The notes beneath the pieces were generated by a model. That model worked only from the letters and a program-made list of their open reading frames with translations. It ran no database searches and had not been told where the DNA came from. The position numbers were made by a program, and so were the translations under genes. From contig JAJFKW010000001.1 in NCBI GenBank assembly GCA_021773015.1, positions 2,959,305 to 3,023,304 on the forward strand: DNA of 64,000 nucleotides, read 5' to 3'. Source of the stretch: Woeseia sp. (GTDB lineage: Bacteria > Pseudomonadota > Gammaproteobacteria > Steroidobacterales > Woeseiaceae). This document shows, in pieces, positions 32,789 through 42,160 of this stretch (position 1 is its first letter; every line of letters begins with the position of its first letter).

Positions 32789-32938
32789 TGGATCTAGTTT
32801 TCTATTGCTTATGGATGCCACAACAGCTCCAGATTGGTTGGTATTGCAGATTGGGCAGCCAATTCTACCGAATAATTGCAGGCAATAAACCCGCAACTGT
32901 GTGTATCTCAGGGACACTTCACGCATGCTGCGTGCAGC

Positions 32939-33406
32939 TCAGAACGGGATGCCGAGCTTCTTGTATAAATTTGAAAGGAGCCAGATCGGCGCGATCATCA
33001 GCAGTTGTACGTCACGCAAGACGGCGCGCACGCCCTTGTTCATGTAGTGACCGAAACACAGTCCACTGATCGAAATACCGACCAGAATGCTTGCAACATA
33101 GCCGACGGGGGTGGGTAATGTCACCAGCCAGGTTTCGATTGCGGCAATGCCGAGAATGAATGGCACCATTCCAAGCGCTAATGAGACGGAGATGATGAAG
33201 TAGTAGACCAAAGTTGCGATTAGAAACGCTGTTCCCCAATTCAAGAACGGCGATATTTCGTCAAACGCGCGCGGTACCGGGATTGACCAAAGCAAACCGA
33301 CGAATCCTAACAGCAGCGCGATCATTGAAACCCAATACAGTGCGGGGGAGGTGACATCTTGTCGATGGGCGCCAAAATTTGTTAACCAGCTGATGTCGTT
33401 TGTCAT
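32939..33406 (-). CDS. Four-helix inner-membrane protein, unknown function
   Basis: A 155-residue protein with four hydrophobic segments (YWVSMIALLLGFVGLLWSIP; GTAFLIATLVYYFIISVSLALG; VPFILGIAAIETWLV; VGYVASILVGISISGLCFGHY) and a C-terminal amphipathic end containing LLRDVQLLMIAPIWLLSNLYKK-like sequence. An N-terminal His-Arg (AHRQD) precedes the first helix. The end pattern resembles small YGL010w/Mpo1-like or related membrane proteins, but I cannot assign it safely. It lies 150 bp upstream of gcdH on the same strand. Confidence 0.6.
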   Translation of the reverse strand: MTNDISWLTNFGAHRQDVTSPALYWVSMIALLLGFVGLLWSIPVPRAFDEISPFLNWGTAFLIATLVYYFIISVSLALGMVPFILGIAAIETWLVTLPTPVGYVASILVGISISGLCFGHYMNKGVRAVLRDVQLLMIAPIWLLSNLYKKLGIPF

Positions 33407-33665
33407 GGGTATACCTGAGCGCGTATTTGGCCATAATACACACTACATCGTGAAATATGTCGCATGGGAATTGGCATATATATTGGGATGGCTGCGGTTT
33501 TTTGACAGATCATTAAGATTCCGTTCAGGTATCAATGTTATAAAGCGCGGGTGCTGTGGCTAGCGCCGCAGTCTTGGGCTCAATATTCTAGAATTTGATA
33601 TCAAAAACAGTGTTCATTCGCTAGTCATAATTATCGATGCCACTGTTCTTATATAGGAAAGAGTT

Positions 33666-34346
33666 ATGAAAATAGTTAATCGCAAGATCTGCGTGCTCTT
33701 CGCCAGCGCTACCATGGCATTGCTCGTGGGAGGCTGTCAGACACTGGACCCTTATACGCAAGAGTCGAAGACTAGTAACGCGACAAAGGGTGCAATTATC
33801 GGGGCAATATCGGGTGCCGTGGTCGGCCTAATATCTGGTGACGATGCCGTCGAAAGGCGCCAGCACGCCCTAATTGGTGCAGGTGTTGGAGCGCTAGCCG
33901 GTGGCGCAGTCGGTTATTACATGGATCGACAAGAAGCCAAGTTGCGTGCTGAGTTGGAAGGTACTGGCGTCAGTGTGCATCGTGATGGTGACTACATAAC
34001 ATTGAATATGCCGGGCAACGTAACTTTTGCAAGCGACAGCTCAGATTTGAGCCCAGCATTTTTCGATGTGCTTGGGTCAGTGTCAAAGGTGCTGGATGAA
34101 TTCGACAAGACAGTTGTCGAAGTAGCGGGGCACACCGATAGCACCGGAAGTGGTACGTATAACCAGTCGCTATCCGAACGTCGCGCATCATCCGTTGCGA
34201 AATATATGGAGTCGCGCGGAATTAACGGCCAACGATTGATCACCTTGGGAATGGGTGAAGATCGACCCGTTGACGACAATTCGTCAGATCGCGGTAGGCG
34301 AGCGAATCGGCGTGTTGAAATTACTATGGTTCCGATTACTGCCTAG
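33666..34346 (+). CDS. OmpA-family lipoprotein with glycine-zipper domain (YiaD-like)
   Basis: A 226-residue lipoprotein: signal peptide with lipobox VGGC (Cys24), then a glycine-zipper segment (about 42-83; GAIIGAISGAVVGLISG and ALIGAGVGALAGGAVG), and a C-terminal OmpA domain from about 107. The OmpA peptidoglycan-binding core GHTDSTGSG (155-163) and NQSLSERRASSV (166-177) with NRRVEI near the end is complete. It anchors the outer membrane to peptidoglycan. RBS GGAAAGAG precedes the ATG. A strong terminator follows 28 bp after the stop. Whether it serves as the PdsO partner of the sortase system 7 kb away is undecided. Confidence 0.92.
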   Translation: MKIVNRKICVLFASATMALLVGGCQTLDPYTQESKTSNATKGAIIGAISGAVVGLISGDDAVERRQHALIGAGVGALAGGAVGYYMDRQEAKLRAELEGTGVSVHRDGDYITLNMPGNVTFASDSSDLSPAFFDVLGSVSKVLDEFDKTVVEVAGHTDSTGSGTYNQSLSERRASSVAKYMESRGINGQRLITLGMGEDRPVDDNSSDRGRRANRRVEITMVPITA

Positions 34347-34373
34347 TCTCGATCGAGAAGTATCCGAGCAAAT

Positions 34374-34410
34374 AAAAACCCCTCGGCCCTTTCGGGTCGA
34401 GGGGTTTTTT
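34374..34410. terminator. Bidirectional rho-independent terminator between the OmpA gene and rpoH
   Basis: A perfect GC-rich stem (ACCCCTCG plus GCCC paired with GGGT and CGAGGGGT) around a TTTC loop, flanked by an A-run on the left and a T-run on the right. It lies between two convergent genes and would end transcripts from both sides. Confidence 0.92.
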
Positions 34411-34426
34411 GTCAGCTAAGCGTTCT

Positions 34427-35293
34427 TTATGCGGCCATTTGCACGCGTAGTTTCTTAATCGCATTGGCTTCTATTTGCCGAATGCGTTCCGCGGAAACGC
34501 CGTATTCAGCTGCAAGTTCGTGCAGCGTCAGCTTGTCGTCTGTCAACCAACGAGTCTGTAAGATTCTACGACTGCGGTCATCCAGTGTTGTTAGCGCCTC
34601 GTGCATTCGACTGGTAGCGTCATCGTGCCATTCGGTTTTCTCAACCAACTGCGCGGGGTCCGCATCTTTGCCAGGCAAATATGCAGCAGGCGTAAATGCG
34701 CGCTCATCGTCAACCGAGCCGGGAGACGGGTCAAACATTGGATCGCGCGCGCTCAATCTGCGCTCCATCTCGTTCACTTCGGCAGGCGTAACGCCTAGGT
34801 CGGCGGCCACAGCTTTGGTCTCTTCATACGACAACCAGGCCAAACTTTTCTTCGCTCGCCTTAGGTTGAAAAACAGTTTTCGCTGCGCTTTGGTCGTCGC
34901 TACTTTCACGATGCGCCAATTGCGTAGAACGTATTCGTGAATTTCTGCGCGAATCCAGTGAACCGCGAACGAGACTAAGCGTACGCCAAACTCCGGGTCA
35001 AAACGTCTGACGGCCTTCATCAAGCCAACGTTGCCCTCTTGAATGAGATCATTAAGCGGCAAGCCGTAGCCGGTATACCCTTTAGCAATGTGTACGACAA
35101 ATCGAAGATGCGCCATGACCAAGTCGCGAGCAGCATCCAGATCTTCGTGATCTCGTAACTGGCGACCCAGGGCTTGCTCATCGTCCTTGCTGAGAACTGG
35201 AATAACACCGACGGCATGGATATAAGAGTCCAGGCTGCCGACCGGTCCGGCCAAAGCGATTTCATAGTTGGATTTAGCAACAGTCGTTGTCAT
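34427..35293 (-). CDS. rpoH: RNA polymerase heat-shock sigma factor RpoH (sigma-32)
   Basis: A 288-residue sigma-70 family protein. Region 2 is DLIQEGNVGLMKAVRRFDP and FAVHWIRAEIHEY. The RpoH box QRKLFFNLR at 137-145, which separates sigma-32 from RpoD and RpoS, is intact and lies in region 2-3. Region 4 helix-turn-helix is LHELAAEYGVSAERIRQIEANAIKKL. It directs RNA polymerase to chaperone and protease promoters. It follows ftsX in the usual ftsY-ftsE-ftsX-rpoH order, but after a 188-bp gap with its own promoter and a perfect CIRCE operator. Confidence 0.97.
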   Translation of the reverse strand: MTTTVAKSNYEIALAGPVGSLDSYIHAVGVIPVLSKDDEQALGRQLRDHEDLDAARDLVMAHLRFVVHIAKGYTGYGLPLNDLIQEGNVGLMKAVRRFDPEFGVRLVSFAVHWIRAEIHEYVLRNWRIVKVATTKAQRKLFFNLRRAKKSLAWLSYEETKAVAADLGVTPAEVNEMERRLSARDPMFDPSPGSVDDERAFTPAAYLPGKDADPAQLVEKTEWHDDATSRMHEALTTLDDRSRRILQTRWLTDDKLTLHELAAEYGVSAERIRQIEANAIKKLRVQMAA

Positions 35294-35325
35294 CGTTGAT
35301 ATCTACCTCCATTTGCTTGAGAGTA

Positions 35326-35355
35326 ATTTTAGCACTCTCCGCGTTAGAGTGCTAA
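35326..35355 (-). promoter_or_regulatory. Putative sigma-70 promoter of rpoH
   Basis: On the minus strand, a -35 box TTAGCA (35355-35350; four of six to TTGACA) and a -10 box TAAAAT (35331-35326; five of six to TATAAT) are 18 bp apart. Transcription would start near 35318, leaving a 5' leader of about 25 bases before the ATG. Both hexamers overlap the CIRCE arms, so repressor and polymerase would compete. Confidence 0.5.
35329..35355. promoter_or_regulatory. CIRCE operator (HrcA-binding inverted repeat) upstream of rpoH
   Basis: A perfect match to the CIRCE consensus: TTAGCACTC (35329-35337), nine-base spacer, GAGTGCTAA (35347-35355), centred about 49 bp upstream of the rpoH ATG. CIRCE is the site of HrcA, a repressor whose folding depends on GroEL, so heat relieves it. 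It normally sits before groESL or dnaK. Its presence here predicts transcriptional repression of rpoH by HrcA. No hrcA gene is in the window. Confidence 0.93.
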
Positions 35356-35481
35356 CAACTAACGATAGTTCCGTTGGGAATTGAGAATAAAGTCACAGAA
35401 AAACAGTAGCTTACCAAACTGGCTAGCGGTCGCATTATGTCTAATTATGGAAATTATCGGGTGCGCAGTGCTTCTGCAACG

Positions 35482-36447
35482 CTATTTCGGCTCGATTCTT
35501 CGCATATGTCGAGCTGCGGCTATCCATGACCCAACCAATCCAAGCAGTACGCCCACGCCAACAATCGTTGCGCTTTCGGAGATACTGAGTGATATGGCCT
35601 GAAACCCTGAATTGTAAAGCCCAGCTAGCCTGGCAATCGGTTCTTTTAGTGCGAACAATCCGTAGCCAACCAAGGCCAATGCGAGCAATCCACCACCCAA
35701 GCCGTACCAAAGACCGGAATATAGGAATGGACGACGGACGAACGCATTGCTGGCGCCAATTAATTTGGTGACCTCAATCTCCTCACGCCGATTCTGGATA
35801 TCAAGGCGAATGGTATTGCCGATGATAACGATTATGGCCGCACCCAAAAGTGCGGCCCCCATCGCAATCGCGCGTTGCAGCGTCTCAAGGATTGCGTGAA
35901 AACGCTGAACCCACTCGGTATCGATTTGCACCAAGTCGGTCTCTGGCAGATTCGCCAACTCTTCGTGCAGCAGCCGCATGGTCTCTTCAGTATTGCTGCC
36001 GCTCGGCCGGACCACCAACGTATGCGGTAACGGATTAGATTCAAGATGATCTAGAGCGCTGCCAAATCCAGACTGTGCTTTAAATTCCGCTAATCCCTGT
36101 TCGGCAGACACTAAGGTTACGCTTGCCACATCGGCGCGTTGTTCAATGATCGATGCCAAACTTCTTGCGTTATCCACTGTCACGTCATTGTTGAGATATG
36201 CCGAAAAATCTAAAGCAGATTCCCAGCTTCCGCTGATTGAATCCGCGTTCTTGATGAGGAGATGCATTGCCGCGGGTAACGCAAGTGTTATTGCGATCAC
36301 CAAAATTGTCATTAGACTGGCAAATGGTTGACGAGCAAGTCGCCCCAGCGCGGCAATGCAATTGCTTGCATGGCGCGTGGCCCAGGTTCGCAGCGGGCCG
36401 GATGGACGAATCTGCGTTAATGCAGCGGCCGACGGCTTATTTACCAC
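35482..36447 (-). CDS. ftsX: Cell division protein FtsX
   Basis: A 321-residue inner-membrane permease-like protein with a cytoplasmic N-terminus (about 45 residues), a first helix (SLMTILVIAITLALPAAMHLL), a periplasmic domain (about 75-195), and three C-terminal helices (AMGAALLGAAIIVIIGN; WYGLGGGLLALALVGYGLF; SATIVGVGVLLGLVGSWIA). The NRREEIEVTKLIGASNAFVRRPFLYSG block is the FtsX hallmark. With FtsE it controls amidase activation at the septum. It overlaps ftsE by 7 bp. Confidence 0.95.
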   Translation of the reverse strand: MVNKPSAAALTQIRPSGPLRTWATRHASNCIAALGRLARQPFASLMTILVIAITLALPAAMHLLIKNADSISGSWESALDFSAYLNNDVTVDNARSLASIIEQRADVASVTLVSAEQGLAEFKAQSGFGSALDHLESNPLPHTLVVRPSGSNTEETMRLLHEELANLPETDLVQIDTEWVQRFHAILETLQRAIAMGAALLGAAIIVIIGNTIRLDIQNRREEIEVTKLIGASNAFVRRPFLYSGLWYGLGGGLLALALVGYGLFALKEPIARLAGLYNSGFQAISLSISESATIVGVGVLLGLVGSWIAAARHMRRIEPK

Positions 36448-37181
36448 CGACTTTGCTCCTGATCGGTTTCGTAACGCTCGACATACTCGGCGACAGGATC
36501 CTCCTCTTCAAATTTTTGTAATGCGCCATCTTCAAGCGCTATCCGTCTGCAGCCCAGCTGATCTATGAGTGCAATATCGTGGCTCGCGATTAGCAGCGTA
36601 ACGCCTACTTCGTTGAAACGACGAAATATACGCATTACCTCCAGCGATAGATCAGGGTCCAAATTTCCGGTGGGTTCGTCCGCGATTAAGAGCTTTGGTC
36701 GAGTTACGATCGCGCGTGCGATGCCAACGCGTTGTTGCTCTCCAGAAGATAAGGTCTCGGGCGATTGACGTTCTTTGTCCAGCAATCCAACCTGATCGAG
36801 CGCGGCGCGAACCTTCCGAACTGCATCGCGATGTCCGGCACCCGCGATGATCAACGGCAGCGCCACGTTGTCAAAAACCGGTCGGTCGTAAAGTAGTTTG
36901 TGATCTTGAAATACCATCCCCAGCTGTCGCCGGTAAGCTGGTATTCGCCGTCTGGATACGCGACGGGTATTTTGCCCGTCGACAATTACCTGTCCGGACG
37001 TAGGTCGTTCGATCAGTGCGATCAAGCGAAGCAATGTGCTTTTGCCAGCTCCGGAGTGACCGGTAACGAACACCATTTCGCCTTTGTCGACAGAAAGTGT
37101 AAGACCTTTTAATGCTTCCTGCCCACCTGGAAAGCGCTTATACACGTCTTCAATCTGAATCAATTTTCCACTCTCACACAA
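36441..37181 (-). CDS. ftsE: Cell division ATP-binding protein FtsE
   Basis: A 246-residue ABC ATPase: Walker A GHSGAGKST at 41-49, Q loop MVFQDHKLLYDRPVFDNV, signature LSSGEQQRVGIARAI, Walker B LLIADEPTGNLD, and switch His in ASHD. The frame start is TTG 37181, one base after the ftsY stop; homology to FtsE begins at the sequence LIQIEDVYKRFPGG, so a TTG at 37163 with a GTGGA site upstream may be the real start. It powers FtsX at the divisome. Translationally coupled to ftsY and ftsX. Confidence 0.95.
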   Translation of the reverse strand: MCESGKLIQIEDVYKRFPGGQEALKGLTLSVDKGEMVFVTGHSGAGKSTLLRLIALIERPTSGQVIVDGQNTRRVSRRRIPAYRRQLGMVFQDHKLLYDRPVFDNVALPLIIAGAGHRDAVRKVRAALDQVGLLDKERQSPETLSSGEQQRVGIARAIVTRPKLLIADEPTGNLDPDLSLEVMRIFRRFNEVGVTLLIASHDIALIDQLGCRRIALEDGALQKFEEEDPVAEYVERYETDQEQSRW

Positions 37182-37182
37182 T

Positions 37183-38160
37183 TCATGGTGCGGTGTCCGA
37201 ATCCTGGCGTCCGGCCATTAGTGCGTCAACATACTCTTCTGCGTCAAAGGTTTGCATATCATCCGCGGTTTCACCAATGCCAATAAAGCGTACCGGGACT
37301 GAAATTTTCTTCGCCAGCGCCACTAAGATGCCACCCTTTGCACTGCCGTCGAGTTTTGTGACAATAATTCCATTCAGTCCGAGTGCATCATTGAATTTTT
37401 CTGCTTGCGATAGCGCGTTTTGACCAAGGCCTGCATCCAATACCAGCATAATTTCTTGCGGTGCGTTCTCATCCTGCCTAGCAAGAACTCGCTTTATTTT
37501 TGCGAGTTCATCCATTAACCCTTGTTGGTTTTGCAGGCGACCCGCTGTGTCGGCCAACAAAACATCGATATCGCGCGATTTTGCCGCTTCATATGCGTCA
37601 AATATTACGGCCGCTGGATCCGCACCGGCCTGCTGCGCGACGACTGGCACGTCATTTCGCTCTCCCCAAATTTGCAGCTGTTCTACGGCAGCAGCGCGAA
37701 ATGTGTCTCCGGCGGCCAGCATGACGGATAGGCCGCTCTTCTTAAATTGTTTTGCGAGTTTACCGATGGTCGTTGTTTTGCCAGCACCATTGACGCCGAC
37801 CATTAGAATCACGAAAGGCTTGTCGGAGGAGGGAATCGTGAGTGGCACCTCGACCGGAGTTAATATGTCCACCATGTGCTGACGTAGGCCCAAGCGCAAC
37901 GCGTCAATATCAGTAAGTTCTTTGCGTGCCAGGCTTTTTCTGAGATTGTCGATGATAGCCGTCGTTGCTTCGATGCCGACGTCTGCCATTACCAAATTCG
38001 ATTCCAGCTCGTCGAGAACTTCTTCGTCGATTTTGCCGGACGGCGCTAAGTTTGCCAGGTCATAAGTCAGCCAGCTGTCGCCACTATTGAGTCTGGCGCG
38101 TAGCCGCTTTATGAATCCGCCCTTTTTTATGGCGTCCCTATTTTTTGCTTTGCCAAACAA
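37183..38160 (-). CDS. ftsY: Signal recognition particle receptor FtsY
   Basis: A 325-residue SRP-type GTPase. The N-terminal part is short and basic (KKGGFIKRLRARL), without the long acidic A domain of E. coli FtsY. The N domain follows (LDELESNLVMADVG), then the G domain with GVNGAGKTTTIGKLAKQF, DTFRAAAVEQL, DTAGRLQNQ, and TKLDGSAKGG. It docks ribosome-SRP complexes at the membrane. First gene of ftsY-ftsE-ftsX; divergent from rsmD over 70 bp. Confidence 0.97.
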   Translation of the reverse strand: MFGKAKNRDAIKKGGFIKRLRARLNSGDSWLTYDLANLAPSGKIDEEVLDELESNLVMADVGIEATTAIIDNLRKSLARKELTDIDALRLGLRQHMVDILTPVEVPLTIPSSDKPFVILMVGVNGAGKTTTIGKLAKQFKKSGLSVMLAAGDTFRAAAVEQLQIWGERNDVPVVAQQAGADPAAVIFDAYEAAKSRDIDVLLADTAGRLQNQQGLMDELAKIKRVLARQDENAPQEIMLVLDAGLGQNALSQAEKFNDALGLNGIIVTKLDGSAKGGILVALAKKISVPVRFIGIGETADDMQTFDAEEYVDALMAGRQDSDTAP

Positions 38161-38230
38161 CGGTCACAAATTCCTGGTTAGGCGCCACAATGACATACAC
38201 TTTGATCTGGCGAACGGCGTCGATGGCATC

Positions 38231-39326
<1,096 letters not shown>

Positions 39327-39342
39327 TACGGCTTGTCTACGC

Positions 39343-40155
39343 CTATCGCTGGCAATGTTTGCAATAAAAAGTAGATCGTTGCCCGAGAACAACGACGCTG
39401 ATCGGGGTAGCGCAGCGAGTACATGGCTGGTCCGCGCGCCCATAGACTTCCAATTTTTGTTGAAAGTAACCGGGCTCTCCGTTGCTGCCATGAAAATCGC
39501 GAAGTGTCGTGCCTCCGGCCTTGATCGCTGCTGCGAGGACATCCTTGATCGCCGATGCCAGCAGAACCATTCGAGACTTCGCAATGCGGTCGGCACGCCT
39601 CTTCGGATGAATTCCAGCAACGTATAGCGATTCGCTTGCATAGATATTGCCTACGCCGACAACAATTGCGGCGTTCATAATGAATGGCTTGATTGCTAGG
39701 CGTCGTTTACGGGCGGATTGCCAAAGATAGTTGCCGTCGAAAGCAGCATCCAATGGCTCCGGGCCTAGGTTCTTAATCAGCGGATGTAGCTCCGCATCGC
39801 GCGCCCAAAGAAACGATCCAAAACGCCGCGGGTCCCTAAAGCGAAGCGCCTTGCCGTTGCTCAGACATACATCTACATGGTCGTGTTTGGCAGCCGGTTC
39901 ATCGCTATTGATAATCCGGACGCTTCCGGACATTCCAAGGTGCAAAATCGCCGTGCCATTTCCGGTGTCGATAAGCAGGTATTTGGCCCGGCGTCGAAGC
40001 TTTTGAATGACCTCGCCAGCCAGGCGGTCGTGCAAGTCATCTGGAACCGGCCAGCGTAGCCGCTTATCTCGGACGATAACGGATTGAATTTTCTCGCCAA
40101 CCAACCATGGTGCTATGCCACGACGACTTGTTTCAACTTCAGGTAATTCAGGCAT
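39343..40155 (-). CDS. mutM: Formamidopyrimidine-DNA glycosylase
   Basis: A 270-residue bifunctional glycosylase/AP lyase removing 8-oxoguanine and formamidopyrimidines. The N-terminal PELPEVETSRRG supplies catalytic Pro2 and Glu3. The beta-sandwich Lys is in the DKRLRWP segment, the H2TH region is GVGNIYASESLY, and the C-terminal zinc finger is C-x2-C-x16-C-x2-C (CTRC to YCKHCQR). It is convergent with coaD, 16 bp apart, the standard neighbourhood. Confidence 0.97.
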   Translation of the reverse strand: MPELPEVETSRRGIAPWLVGEKIQSVIVRDKRLRWPVPDDLHDRLAGEVIQKLRRRAKYLLIDTGNGTAILHLGMSGSVRIINSDEPAAKHDHVDVCLSNGKALRFRDPRRFGSFLWARDAELHPLIKNLGPEPLDAAFDGNYLWQSARKRRLAIKPFIMNAAIVVGVGNIYASESLYVAGIHPKRRADRIAKSRMVLLASAIKDVLAAAIKAGGTTLRDFHGSNGEPGYFQQKLEVYGRADQPCTRCATPISVVVLGQRSTFYCKHCQR

Positions 40156-40284
40156 CTCGGGAACTAGTCAAGCTGGCGTTACACTATACACGTAGACGGA
40201 TTGAACAAATAAGCTGCGGAATGTGAATAGCGTCCGGAATTTGTATATCGATCAAACTAAAGTTACCGTAGTGTCCGACTCAAT

Positions 40285-41478
40285 ATGGAATCTCCTATGG
40301 AATATATGTACGGACTTTTGAACCTGAATTTCGCTGGCTATGCGCTGGTAACGCTCGTCCTTGTACAAATCTCGATGATGGGAGTAACGCTTTACTTGCA
40401 CCGGGACCAGGCGCATCGAGCAATTGATTTACATCCGGTTTTACGCCACTTTTTTCGATTTTGGATTTGGTGTACGTCGGGCCAGGCCACCAGAGAATGG
40501 GTGTCCGTGCATCGTAAACACCACGCCTACTGTGAGACAAAGGATGACCCACATAGTCCGCAGATTTATGGCCTAAAGAAGGTATTGTTTGAAGGAGCCG
40601 AGCTTTATCGCGCTGAAAAGGCTGTCCCTGAAACGTTGGAGAAATTTGGTCGTGGAACGCCCGACGACTGGTTGGAAAAAAACGTTTATAGGCGTTTTCC
40701 TAACGCCGGCATCTGGGTATTGGTATTAAGTAATCTGCTGCTTTTCGGCGTGCCGGGTATCACCATGATTGCAATTCAGCTTGCGACGATGCCTGTCTTC
40801 GCCGCGGGGGTCATTAACGGTGTCGGCCATCATAGCGGCTATCGAAATTTCGAATGTGAGGATGCTGCGACCAACATCGTTCCATGGGGCGTGTTGATCG
40901 GCGGCGAGGAGTTGCACAATAATCACCATGCGTTTCCGACATCCGCAAAATTCTCAGTACGGCCATGGGAGTTTGATATTGGCTGGTTTTATATCTGCCT
41001 TTTGCGTCCGCTGCGCCTCGTCAAAGTTAACCGCATAGCGCCGTCGCCGATTATGCAGGCGCCGACGGAAAACGTTGTGGATCTCGACAATCTGCGAGCT
41101 GTCATAGTCAATCGAATGCACGTTCTGCGAGATTACACGCGACAAGTTACATTGCCTGTCTTGCGTACAGAAAAGGCGGTCGCAGCAGGAAGTTCAGCGC
41201 TTAAGCGCGCAAAGAAGTTGCTGGTAAGGCAGCCTAAGCTTTTAGACGATAAAGCGATCGTTCGGCTAAAGGAATTATTGGCTGGGCATGCATCATTGCA
41301 AATCGTGCATCAATTCCGCGAGCGGCTGGCTGAGCTATGGAGCAGTTCGAACGTAAGCAATGAGTACCTGCTTGAACAAATGCGACAGTGGTGTGCAGAA
41401 GCCGAGGCAAGTGGTATTAAGGTACTGGAGGATTTTGCTGAACGGCTCAGGTCCTATCGGCTGGAAGTCGCCGCCTAG
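40285..41478 (+). CDS. desA: Acyl-lipid fatty acid desaturase (DesA-like)
   Basis: A 397-residue membrane di-iron desaturase. Histidine boxes are at H39-H44 (HRDQAH), H76-H80 (HRKHH) and H211-H215 (HNNHH), with membrane helices around 17-37, 52-65 and 141-175. After the desaturase core (to about 250) it carries a helical, basic C-terminal extension (RMHVLRDYTRQVTLPVL onwards) typical of the Pseudomonas DesA group, which introduces delta-9 double bonds into phospholipid acyl chains. It likely adjusts membrane fluidity. A terminator follows. Confidence 0.9.
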   Translation: MESPMEYMYGLLNLNFAGYALVTLVLVQISMMGVTLYLHRDQAHRAIDLHPVLRHFFRFWIWCTSGQATREWVSVHRKHHAYCETKDDPHSPQIYGLKKVLFEGAELYRAEKAVPETLEKFGRGTPDDWLEKNVYRRFPNAGIWVLVLSNLLLFGVPGITMIAIQLATMPVFAAGVINGVGHHSGYRNFECEDAATNIVPWGVLIGGEELHNNHHAFPTSAKFSVRPWEFDIGWFYICLLRPLRLVKVNRIAPSPIMQAPTENVVDLDNLRAVIVNRMHVLRDYTRQVTLPVLRTEKAVAAGSSALKRAKKLLVRQPKLLDDKAIVRLKELLAGHASLQIVHQFRERLAELWSSSNVSNEYLLEQMRQWCAEAEASGIKVLEDFAERLRSYRLEVAA

Positions 41479-41516
41479 GTTAGTGTATGGAGTCGCTTTG
41501 GTGGCTATTGGGCGCC

Positions 41517-41548
41517 AAAAAAAACCCCGAGAAAGCGGGGTTTTTTTA
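41517..41548. terminator. Rho-independent terminator between desA and rpmG
   Basis: An A-run, CCCCG, a six-base loop AGAAAG, CGGGG and a run of seven T. It lies between convergent desA and rpmG and can act in both directions. Confidence 0.9.
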
Positions 41549-41573
41549 TAAGCGATCGATAAAGCGACAAGAA

Positions 41574-41729
41574 TTATTTGATCTTGGCTTCTTTGTAGAG
41601 CACATGTTTACGTGCTTTCGGGTCGTACTTTTTCGTCTCCATCTTTTCTGGATGAAGTCGCTTGTTCTTGGTTGTCGTGTAAAAGTGACCGGTTCCGGCA
41701 CTTGACACTAGTCTGATTTTTTCACGCAT
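41574..41729 (-). CDS. rpmG: 50S ribosomal protein L33
   Basis: A 51-residue protein read directly from the minus strand: it begins [20 protein letters not shown] and ends [10 protein letters not shown] before TAA at 41574. It matches L33 across its length. No cysteines are present, so it is the zinc-free form. It follows rpmB by 20 bp, as in the conserved rpmB-rpmG operon. Confidence 0.96.
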   Translation of the reverse strand: MREKIRLVSSAGTGHFYTTTKNKRLHPEKMETKKYDPKARKHVLYKEAKIK

Positions 41730-41749
41730 TTCGAATACCTCAATTACGC

Positions 41750-41986
41750 TTAAACGCGTTTACCGTCGGCGTGCAGATCGGCCAGCACTTTTTCAATGCC
41801 GAGCTTATCGATGATCCGCATACCCTTGTGCGAAACACGTAGGCGAACATAGCGTTTTTCTGATTCAAGCCAGAAACGCTTGTTTTGCAAGTTCGGCAAA
41901 AAGCGGCGTCGCGTCTTGTTATTGGCGTGAGAAACGTTGTTGCCGCTTTGCGGCCGCTTCCCAGTCACCTGGCAAACCTTGGACAT
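41750..41986 (-). CDS. rpmB: 50S ribosomal protein L28
   Basis: A 78-residue protein from ATG 41986 ([20 protein letters not shown], then [12 protein letters not shown] and [18 protein letters not shown]). The longer open frame to 42160 is upstream noise. L28 is a 50S protein; this is the non-zinc form with a single Cys. Paired with rpmG downstream. The 174-bp gap to radC probably holds the rpmBG promoter. Confidence 0.97.
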   Translation of the reverse strand: MSKVCQVTGKRPQSGNNVSHANNKTRRRFLPNLQNKRFWLESEKRYVRLRVSHKGMRIIDKLGIEKVLADLHADGKRV

Positions 41987-42160
41987 GATATGTAAGTCTC
42001 TGATTTTGTTTATACTTGCCCACCAGGTAGGGGGCAGAGAGCGGGACTTTATACCAGTACGACTGAAGCAATTCAAGTGCAAATACCGAGCTTCTCTAAA
42101 CTGCGGCCGATCTGTTGGGCGAGGAAACATGAAAATGCTCGCGAAGAGCCAGTTTTCCAT

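Noticed and set aside
32789-32926. 46-codon N-terminal extension of the glutaryl-CoA dehydrogenase-like protein
   Set aside because: Cys-rich and unlike the family; similarity begins at ATG 32788.
38087-38230. N-terminal extension of RsmD
   Set aside because: It would overlap ftsY, and the RsmD family starts at the MAKPKRTG position.
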